Notes under the pieces: generated by a model | Databases searched by the model: none | The model's input: the letters and a program-made list of their open reading frames with translations, nothing else | What the model was told of the DNA's origin: nothing | NCBI RefSeq assembly: GCF_022811845.1 | Contig: NZ_CP064266.1 | Coordinates: 868,001-932,000 of the forward strand | Direction: 5' to 3' | DNA from: Bacillus pseudomycoides | Lineage (GTDB): Bacteria; Bacillota; Bacilli; Bacillales; Bacillaceae_G | DNA length: 64,000 nucleotides | Shown here: positions 34,773-41,249 of the stretch, piece after piece | How positions within the stretch are numbered: position 1 is the stretch's first letter | Layout of the letters: each line of letters opens with the position of its first letter | Made by a program: the position numbers and the translations under genes

Positions 34773-36087
34773 AATAACCGTTCACCTAGACATACTTCAT
34801 AATCCATATTTATTATTACCAAATGAGCTCTTTCAAATGGCAGCAAGAATCAATAAGAAGCGCGGCTTTTTGTTTGTCAGCACTATTTTAGGAAAACACC
34901 TTCCTGTTCCACCTGCTGTCTCACTGGCCAGTGGATGCGCTCTTGCAGCAAGATATATGGAAGTGCTTCATCGTACGCATCATCCCTTTCAAAAGGAGAT
35001 TCTTAATTTCATTACTTCTAAAAAATACGCTGATGATGAACTAGAGGAGATCTTGCAGTATCAATTCCCTTTGAAAAAAGAAGTTCTATTTATCGGATTT
35101 GCTGAAACAGCTACCGCATTAGGACAAGCAATGTTTCAATGTTTTCAAAATGCAAAATATGTTCATACAACAAGAGAAAACATTTCCCAAGTAGAACCAA
35201 TCATTACATTTGAAGAAGAACATTCTCACGCCACATCGCATCGTTGTTATGTCAATGCAAGCTATTTCCAAAATGAGCACCAAATCGTTCTTGTAGATGA
35301 TGAAATAACAACTGGAAAAACTGCACTGAATATCATCCGGTCGATTCAAAGGAAGTTTCCTCGAAAAGAATATACAGTCGCTTCTTTACTTGATTGGCGC
35401 TCAGATGAGCACCGACAACAGTTTACAGAACTAGAGAAAGAGCTTGATATAACGATTCATACGATTTCTTTATTAAGCGGTTCAATTGAAGTCATCGGCA
35501 GTCCGGTTACAACAACTTATTCAGAGAATAAGACTGCCCATCACCCAATACAATCACAAATAGCACAACATATGGTTTCATGTCCTACTTTACCTTATAC
35601 ATCTATAAAGCATGATGTCAGTTACATAAACTACACAGGTCGCTTCGGCATTTCGGCTGAAAAACAAGGCGACATTCATTCTTTTGCTAGAAAGATTGGC
35701 AAGGAACTACAAGAAAAACGAAAAAGTACCTACACACTATGCTTAGGAACCGGCGAATTTATGTATCTCCCTATGCGAATTGCTGCTGAAATGGGTGAAA
35801 ACATTTCATATCAATCAACAACGCGCAGTCCGATTCATCCTGACACTAATGACACACAATACGCTATTCATAGTCGTTTTTCCTATATAAGTCCTGAAGA
35901 TGAGAGAATTACAAACTATTTTTATAACATCCAACCTAACAAATATAATGAAGTCTTTCTTTTTATAGAGCGCAATTTAGACGGGAATGCTTTACGCCAC
36001 CTCCTAGCACAATTACAAACAGTTATTCCAATCATTCATATCGTTTCATTTAGCAGCTTAGTAGAAAGTGAGGAAAAAGAAATATGA
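34705..36087 (+). CDS. Phosphoribosyltransferase with TRSP domain (PRTase_2-TRSP)
   Basis: This 460-residue protein joins an N-terminal PRTase domain and a C-terminal TRSP domain. The PRPP-binding loop IVLVDDEITTGKTALNII (about residues 194-211) is a textbook type I PRTase motif, and FIGFAETATALGQAM (about 131-145) forms the other conserved loop. The C-terminal part carries LCLGTGEFMYLPMRIA and TTRSPIHP (about 345-385), typical of TRSP. The ATG at 34705, with GGGGTG four bases upstream, lies 68 bases inside the previous gene. It overlaps the StiP gene by four bases. Predicted to attach a ribosyl phosphate to an unknown base-like molecule. Confidence 0.87.
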   Translation: MNNKLSSISLPKRQQSTYHILNKITVHLDILHNPYLLLPNELFQMAARINKKRGFLFVSTILGKHLPVPPAVSLASGCALAARYMEVLHRTHHPFQKEILNFITSKKYADDELEEILQYQFPLKKEVLFIGFAETATALGQAMFQCFQNAKYVHTTRENISQVEPIITFEEEHSHATSHRCYVNASYFQNEHQIVLVDDEITTGKTALNIIRSIQRKFPRKEYTVASLLDWRSDEHRQQFTELEKELDITIHTISLLSGSIEVIGSPVTTTYSENKTAHHPIQSQIAQHMVSCPTLPYTSIKHDVSYINYTGRFGISAEKQGDIHSFARKIGKELQEKRKSTYTLCLGTGEFMYLPMRIAAEMGENISYQSTTRSPIHPDTNDTQYAIHSRFSYISPEDERITNYFYNIQPNKYNEVFLFIERNLDGNALRHLLAQLQTVIPIIHIVSFSSLVESEEKEI

Positions 36088-37202
36088 CAGAAGCAAGAAC
36101 TTTAGATCGTCTTGGTAGTTACAAAGCAAATGATGCCATTTTTCTATTAAAAGATATTAGCGATGTTATGGAAGAAAGCACAACAGAAGATAGAGAAGAA
36201 GCCATTCAATCAGGAACACATTACTCTGAGATGCTACCAATTGAATATACACCATCTAAAGCATATATGAATTTATTCTTTGCTTCACTGGAGCAATACA
36301 AACGTAAACTAGCGATTGCTGCCGGCGTAGTAGCTGAACAAATTATAAAAACGAAAGGAAAGAATCTCGTTCTCGTCTCACTCGCAAGAGCCGGTACACC
36401 AATTGGCATTTTAATAAAACGATATATTCGTTATCAATATCATCTCGATTTGCCGCATTATTGTATCTCGATTATTAGAGGACGCGGCATTGACGAGAAT
36501 GCACTTCACTATATTTTAGGGCAGCATCCAAATCAAACGCTTCAGTTTATTGATGGTTGGACGGGAAAAGGAGCAATAAAAAAAGAACTACGCCAATCTG
36601 TACATACATTTAACGAAAAGAATCATGAATATATTTCAGATTGCATGGCGGTGCTTGCCGATCCGGGCTATTGCACTTCTATATATGGAACACGAGAAGA
36701 TTTCCTCATTCCAAGCGCGTGTTTAAACGCGACCGTATCAGGATTAATTAGTCGCACAGTTTTAAATGAAGCCTATATTGGCCCAAATGATTTTCACGGT
36801 GCCAAGTATTATAAAGAACTGGAAACAGAAGATTTATCTAACTTCTTTATTGACGAAATCACAGCGTTATTCCCTTCCATTAACGCTGATGTAACAAAGC
36901 AACTAGAGCACCTTATTGCTACCTATACAGAGCCATCTTGGCAAGGTATGCAAGATATCACCTCTATTCAAAGGCATTTTGGAATAGAAAATATAAATTT
37001 AATTAAACCAGGAGTTGGAGAAACAACGCGCGTTTTACTAAGACGAGTCCCCTGGAAAATTTTAATCCGTGACGAAAACAATCCAAACTTAAAACACATT
37101 TTACTTCTAGCAAAAGAAAAAAATGTTCCAGTAGAACTCTATAAAGATATGACTTATTCGTGCTGCGGACTAATCACACCTCTCGGGAGGAAAACTTCAT
37201 GA
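36084..37202 (+). CDS. StiP-family protein (putative cysteine protease/PRTase-like, Ter-linked)
   Basis: This 372-residue protein matches the StiP family (once named PRTase_1), regularly found beside PRTase_2-TRSP proteins in Ter-associated operons. Recognisable parts are GTHYSEMLPIEYTPS (about residues 45-59), LVSLARAGTPIGILIKRY (about 97-114), which resembles a PRTase PPi loop, HYCISIIRGRGID and FIDGWTGKGAIKKEL (about 153-167). The start overlaps the upstream stop (ATGA), and its own stop overlaps the next start (ATGA), so the three genes are translationally chained. Database names call it a cysteine protease; I see no decisive protease motif and consider a PRTase-like role equally likely. 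Confidence 0.83.
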   Translation: MTEARTLDRLGSYKANDAIFLLKDISDVMEESTTEDREEAIQSGTHYSEMLPIEYTPSKAYMNLFFASLEQYKRKLAIAAGVVAEQIIKTKGKNLVLVSLARAGTPIGILIKRYIRYQYHLDLPHYCISIIRGRGIDENALHYILGQHPNQTLQFIDGWTGKGAIKKELRQSVHTFNEKNHEYISDCMAVLADPGYCTSIYGTREDFLIPSACLNATVSGLISRTVLNEAYIGPNDFHGAKYYKELETEDLSNFFIDEITALFPSINADVTKQLEHLIATYTEPSWQGMQDITSIQRHFGIENINLIKPGVGETTRVLLRRVPWKILIRDENNPNLKHILLLAKEKNVPVELYKDMTYSCCGLITPLGRKTS

Positions 37203-38011
37203 TTTTTGCAAGTGACCTTGATCAAACGCTCATTTATTCTCGGAAATCATTTCGTGCTTCTATAGACGATGAACGCATTCAACTGATTGAAACGTTAGAC
37301 AACAAAGAAATTTCTTTTATGACACATAAGGCCATTTCATTATTAAAAAAACTGCAATCACAAGCGCAATTCATCCCAGTTACCACACGAACGATTGAAC
37401 AATTTCAGCGCATTACACTATTTCAAACAGAAATCATTCCGGAATATGCAATCACGAGCAACGGCGGCAATATTCTTCATAACGGCAAGCAAGATTGCAC
37501 TTGGAAAAACATTCAAACAGAACGCTTAGCAGCATGTATGGAAAAAGAAGACATTCTAACAGAATTTCAAAATATCTCTCATGAAGAATGGGTTATTTCG
37601 CAAAAAACAGCTGATGATTTATTTCACTACTGCATCATTAAGCGTGACAATGTTCCATACGACGAATTACATTCATTCACCACTTGGCTCGATAAACAAG
37701 GATGGACTCATTCATTACAAGGCAGAAAATTATATTTTGTGCCAAAGCCTGTGAATAAATGGGATGCTGTCCAGTATGTACAAGAAAAACTTCAGGCAAA
37801 AACCGTAATTACTGCTGGAGATTCCTTACTTGATCTATGCATGTTAGAAAGGGCGAATCATGCAATTGCCCCTCTTCACGGTGAGCTTAAAACAAAACAA
37901 AGAAGTTTATTACCTCACATTGTCAGAACAAATGAAATGGGTATATATGCAGCAGAGGAAATTCTGAGTAAAGCACTCCAAGTGATCCATAATTCTCTTC
38001 CTACTGCGTAA
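37199..38011 (+). CDS. HAD-family phosphatase (Cof/sucrose-phosphatase-like)
   Basis: This 270-residue HAD hydrolase shows motif I DLDQT (residues 6-10), motif II VTTRT (about 61-65), a motif III lysine (KPVNKWDAVQYV, about 180-191) and motif IV TAGDSLLDLCML (about 203-214). The length and cap placement fit the Cof-type/sucrose-phosphatase group that dephosphorylates sugar or nucleotide phosphates. I use the ATG at 37199 with GGGAGGAAAACTTC upstream; it overlaps the StiP stop by four bases. It is the likely phosphatase step of the module, removing phosphate from the ribosylated product. Confidence 0.88.
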   Translation: MIFASDLDQTLIYSRKSFRASIDDERIQLIETLDNKEISFMTHKAISLLKKLQSQAQFIPVTTRTIEQFQRITLFQTEIIPEYAITSNGGNILHNGKQDCTWKNIQTERLAACMEKEDILTEFQNISHEEWVISQKTADDLFHYCIIKRDNVPYDELHSFTTWLDKQGWTHSLQGRKLYFVPKPVNKWDAVQYVQEKLQAKTVITAGDSLLDLCMLERANHAIAPLHGELKTKQRSLLPHIVRTNEMGIYAAEEILSKALQVIHNSLPTA

Positions 38012-38068
38012 TCTATACATCCATCAAGAAACGGCATCTTGTTACATAATTAAAAAGGAGCGATTAAC

Positions 38069-38737
38069 TTGAGTACAATTACACTACGGAAAGAAGCAGT
38101 ACTCGTTGTATTAGAGAAAAAGAAATTAACAGGAGTAGTCGCAAAAGTTGCCCTCGTATTAGATATTTCGGGATCAATGCGAACGTTATATAAAAACGGT
38201 ACCGTACAAGAAGTTGTCGAACGTGTTCTTGCTGTAGCAAGTCAATTTGACGATGATGGTTCGCTAGATATTTGGGTATATGATAATGAATTTTCAAGGT
38301 TACCAGCCGTTACCGAAAAAGACTTTGCTAATTATGTAGAAAAACATATTTTAAATAACTCTGCCATCCATAAGTTTGGTCGAAATGAAGAACCACAAGT
38401 AATGGAAGATATTATTAAAAAGTACACGATTGAAGAGAAAAGCAAAGAACCTGCCTTTGTTATTTTTATTAACGATGGCGGCTGTAAAAAAGGAATTCAA
38501 AAACCAGTTGTATTCTCTTCTAACCAACCAATTTTTTGGCAGTTTGTTGGAATTGGAAACGGCAAATTTGATGTTCTTCGAAAACTCGATGAAATGGAAG
38601 GACGTTTCATTGATAACGCAAACTTCTTCTACATTCGCGATATCGAAAAAACAACAGATGGAACATTATATAATAACTTGTTAAATGAATTTCCACTGTG
38701 GATAAAAGAAGCGAAGAAGAAACGAATTTTATTCTAA
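38069..38737 (+). CDS. TerF-like von Willebrand A domain protein
   Basis: This 222-residue protein is a single vWA domain of the TerF C-terminal kind. The MIDAS motif DISGSM (about residues 31-36) begins after VAKVALVL, and the domain continues with IWVYDNEFSRLP, FVIFINDGGCKKG (about 131-143) and FWQFVGIGNG. It starts with TTG after AAAGGAGCGATTAAC, 57 bp after the HAD gene, without a terminator in between, so it is probably the last gene of the operon. In Ter systems such proteins are thought to act as metal-dependent scaffolds in a membrane-linked stress complex. TerB, TerC and TerD are not visible in this window. Confidence 0.88.
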   Translation: MSTITLRKEAVLVVLEKKKLTGVVAKVALVLDISGSMRTLYKNGTVQEVVERVLAVASQFDDDGSLDIWVYDNEFSRLPAVTEKDFANYVEKHILNNSAIHKFGRNEEPQVMEDIIKKYTIEEKSKEPAFVIFINDGGCKKGIQKPVVFSSNQPIFWQFVGIGNGKFDVLRKLDEMEGRFIDNANFFYIRDIEKTTDGTLYNNLLNEFPLWIKEAKKKRILF

Positions 38738-38738
38738 A

Positions 38739-38912
38739 ATACCAAATATTCATTACTTCGCTGACGATATGAAAGAAGTCCACAACAGTATCCACAAAGT
38801 AATGAGTTATCAACCAAAATGGGTCTTTGTTAGTCATGGCGGAATGTTACATGCTGGGGATATTAGAAAATACTTTTTGATAGGTGCAAATAAGAAAAAG
38901 GTGATATTTTGA
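38739..38912 (+). pseudogene. Remnant of a metallo-beta-lactamase-fold gene (C-terminal end)
   Basis: Directly after the vWA gene an open frame of 57 codons without a start site encodes what looks like the C-terminus of an MBL-fold hydrolase: HYFADDMKEVHNSIHKVMSY, then QPKWVFVSHGGMLHAGDIRKY. The SHGG.LHA.DI pattern resembles the end of such enzymes. The metal-binding HxHxDH part is absent. It ends at a TGA that overlaps the TTG start of the next gene. It is likely what was left when the upstream module arrived or when a deletion occurred. Confidence 0.5.
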
Positions 38913-40204
38913 AAATAGGAGAAAAGATACGTCAAATCCGAATACATCGCGAAATGACACAAGGAGAATTAGTAAATGGAATTTGTTCTATTCCATATTT
39001 AAGCCGTATTGAAAATGGAACTGCCAAACCTTCTCATTCTTTTTTAGAGAAGGTTTCGGCAAAACTGGATATTAGTGTGGATTATCTCACAAAGCAAAAT
39101 AAAACTCACTTTGAAGAAGATATAGCAACGATTACGATAAAATATAAAGAGAATAACAAATTGACAGAAAGTGAAATTTCCCTTTTAGAATTACATACTC
39201 GGGAAATGCATACACTCCCAATTCTTTTACAGATTTTTGGCGTACTACTCCATTATTATGCTCGTACTAGCGCACCAAAGAAAGCTGATTCCATTTATCA
39301 ACAAGCAATAAATCTAATACCTAATCAGCCTAATCCAATGTTTGCTGAAGACTTTTCTTATTATTACATAGCATGTGGTAATTATTTTTATATGAAACAA
39401 GATTTTATTAAAACAAATGAATACTACGAGCAGGCAAATCAATTATTAACTACGGAAGAAAACTTACAAAGGGCTAAGTTATACTATAATATGAGCCTAG
39501 TTAAACAACGTCTCATTAAAAACCAAAGTGTGAGCCGGAAATATTCAAAAAAAGCATATGAAATATATAGCAAGTTAAATAACAAAGTTTTCATATCAGA
39601 TACGCTTATTACAATTGCTGTACAATATCATCTTGATGAAAGATACGAAGAATCTTTACAATACTTAAAAGAAGCTGAACAATATGTAAAAGAACTGCAC
39701 GATCCTGCTATGCATTTTGCAATGATTTATTACAATTACGGAAGAGTATATCAAGGGTTAGAAAAATTCAATCAAGCAATTCAACATTTCAACCACTCCT
39801 TACAAGTAAATGCAGCACTCGATCGGCAAAAGGCAAACATCTACTCATTGCGAAGTCTCATTGAAATTTACTTACACTTAAAAGAATGGGAGCAAATCAA
39901 TAAAATCATGCCTGAAGCCATCAAAATCTTAGAAGCTTACGATATGCCTTCTGTGTACATCGAAATTCATGCATATAAAGCGCATCTCTATAAAATTCAA
40001 GGTGACTCTTATAGCTACGAGAAAGAAATGCAAAGAATTATTGATTTTGGAATAGATAATAGACAATATATACAGGTAAAAAAACTAGCTACTGAATTAG
40101 GGGATCATTTTTATGGATTGCGTGCTTATAAATTAGGAGCAAAATATTTTAAAATCGCCTTACAATGTGACCTTGATATAGAAGATTTTCAAAACAACTT
40201 CTAA
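38909..40204 (+). CDS. HTH-TPR regulator of the PlcR/NprR (RRNPP) type
   Basis: This 431-residue protein has an N-terminal Cro/C1-type HTH (about residues 1-60; MTQGELVNGICSIPYLSRIE as the recognition region) followed by a long array of TPR-like helical pairs (about 95-425; YNMSLVKQRL, YYNYGRVYQGLEKFNQAIQH and similar). This is the layout of RRNPP quorum-sensing regulators such as NprR and PlcR, which bind short secreted peptides. It starts with TTG after AAAAAGGTGATATT. A terminator follows within 10 bases, so no signal-peptide gene follows, unlike nprR-nprX. It may control the Ter-linked operon or distant genes. Confidence 0.82.
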   Translation: MKIGEKIRQIRIHREMTQGELVNGICSIPYLSRIENGTAKPSHSFLEKVSAKLDISVDYLTKQNKTHFEEDIATITIKYKENNKLTESEISLLELHTREMHTLPILLQIFGVLLHYYARTSAPKKADSIYQQAINLIPNQPNPMFAEDFSYYYIACGNYFYMKQDFIKTNEYYEQANQLLTTEENLQRAKLYYNMSLVKQRLIKNQSVSRKYSKKAYEIYSKLNNKVFISDTLITIAVQYHLDERYEESLQYLKEAEQYVKELHDPAMHFAMIYYNYGRVYQGLEKFNQAIQHFNHSLQVNAALDRQKANIYSLRSLIEIYLHLKEWEQINKIMPEAIKILEAYDMPSVYIEIHAYKAHLYKIQGDSYSYEKEMQRIIDFGIDNRQYIQVKKLATELGDHFYGLRAYKLGAKYFKIALQCDLDIEDFQNNF

Positions 40205-40214
40205 ATTGACAATT

Positions 40215-40242
40215 CACCCTCTTTGCCCCCAATCAAAGAGGG
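40215..40242. terminator. Terminator of the HTH-TPR gene
   Basis: ACCCTCTTTG / CAAAGAGGGC, ten bases past the stop codon. Confidence 0.75.
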
Positions 40243-40254
40243 CGAAAATTATAA

Positions 40255-40518
40255 TTAAAAAACAGCACTTTTCTGTTTCATCCTCTGTAAACAATTCTCT
40301 TCCCTAGGAGCTATCTCTATCGTAATTAGCCCATAATAATAGGCCCGAATTCCAATTTCTACACGATGATGAATGCTCCATTTTTCTTTAATAGAAGCGA
40401 TTATCTCTCCTACCCTGCGCCGACTAATATACAACGTTTGAGCAATTTCTTTATCCTTCATTCCTTTTGAAACGAGAATGGCTACTTCTTTTTCTTTTGC
40501 ACTTAATCTGACACTCAT
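40255..40518 (-). CDS. Stand-alone LuxR-type DNA-binding protein
   Basis: This 87-residue protein is essentially one LuxR/GerE-type HTH: RLSAKEKEVAILVSKGMKDK (residues 4-23), then EIAQTLYISRRRVGEIIASI followed by KEKW. There is no receiver or ligand domain, as in small GerE-like regulators. A short tail follows. It is the second gene after the 179-residue protein on the minus strand, 24 bp apart. Its targets are unknown; the nearby inverted repeat at 41174-41207 is a possible operator. Confidence 0.85.
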   Translation of the reverse strand: MSVRLSAKEKEVAILVSKGMKDKEIAQTLYISRRRVGEIIASIKEKWSIHHRVEIGIRAYYYGLITIEIAPREENCLQRMKQKSAVF

Positions 40519-40542
40519 TTTTTCATTCTCCTTCCTCTACTC

Positions 40543-41082
40543 CTATCGATTTACAATCCATTGACATAAAAAAACGGGAGATAGGTTGTTCTCATATAAT
40601 AAACCTGCTTCCTTAACAGTAATTTCAAAATAACATGTTAACTCACCGTGGATATCCAGAAATTTCTTTATGCTCTTAATCATATGCAGAAGCACTTTTT
40701 CTACCTCTTTATCTAATAATTGCTCAAGTCTACTGTGCTTGATTGTATACCCGATTGCTAATGTTGCAACCTCATTTTGAAGACGATCAGCATCACAAAT
40801 ATACATGAATTCATCGTAAACAAAATTCATTGTATATATCCCTGGAACATGAATATTTTGAACGGCTACAGGGTTAGAAATAATAAGAACGGGAACAACA
40901 GGAGCATTTGTTAAATCGATTTCTTTAAATGCTTCATACAACAACTGAGCCAAAATATTAATATGGACATTCAATACCTTTCCATCACCTTTATCATGCA
41001 TTGAGAAAAGTTTGTCTGAAATGATACGCTGATACAATCTAACCGTCTGTTCGGTTCTAATGAATAATTCGTTATGAAGCAT
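40543..41082 (-). CDS. Hypothetical protein paired with the LuxR-type regulator
   Basis: This 179-residue soluble protein has mixed helices and strands and no recognised motif. Hydrophobic strands such as PVVPVLIISNP (about residues 62-72) and YTMNFVYDEFMYICDAD (about 83-99) suggest an alpha/beta ligand-binding domain. A strong GAGGTGATCC site precedes the ATG. It is followed at 24 bp by the LuxR-type gene, so the pair probably forms a sensor-regulator unit in which this protein is the input; that is inference from gene order only. Confidence 0.5.
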   Translation of the reverse strand: MLHNELFIRTEQTVRLYQRIISDKLFSMHDKGDGKVLNVHINILAQLLYEAFKEIDLTNAPVVPVLIISNPVAVQNIHVPGIYTMNFVYDEFMYICDADRLQNEVATLAIGYTIKHSRLEQLLDKEVEKVLLHMIKSIKKFLDIHGELTCYFEITVKEAGLLYENNLSPVFLCQWIVNR

Positions 41083-41173
41083 AAATGGATCACCTCGGCT
41101 TTCAATTCCTTACTATTACTTTATAATGCGAGGTTAGTTAATTTATAGTAGTTAAAAATACCGAAAAAATAGA

Positions 41174-41207
41174 GTTAATTTTTTATTATTTACTAGAAAA
41201 AATTAAC
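41174..41207. promoter_or_regulatory. Inverted repeat upstream of the unknown/LuxR gene pair
   Basis: GTTAATTTTTT (41174-41184) and AAAAAATTAAC (41197-41207) are a perfect 11-bp inverted repeat with 12-nt spacing, about 92-125 bp before the start at 41082. More GTTA half-sites follow (GTTAGTTAATTTATAG). It could be an operator, or a weak AT-rich terminator of the ABC operon. Confidence 0.4.
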
Positions 41208-41249
41208 CACATTCAAAAGAAAAAGACCGTTATAAAACAGCCTTCCTCC

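Noticed and set aside
40205..40254. Pro-peptide gene downstream of the HTH-TPR regulator (nprX-like)
   Set aside because: Only 50 bp remain before the next gene and they are occupied by a terminator.
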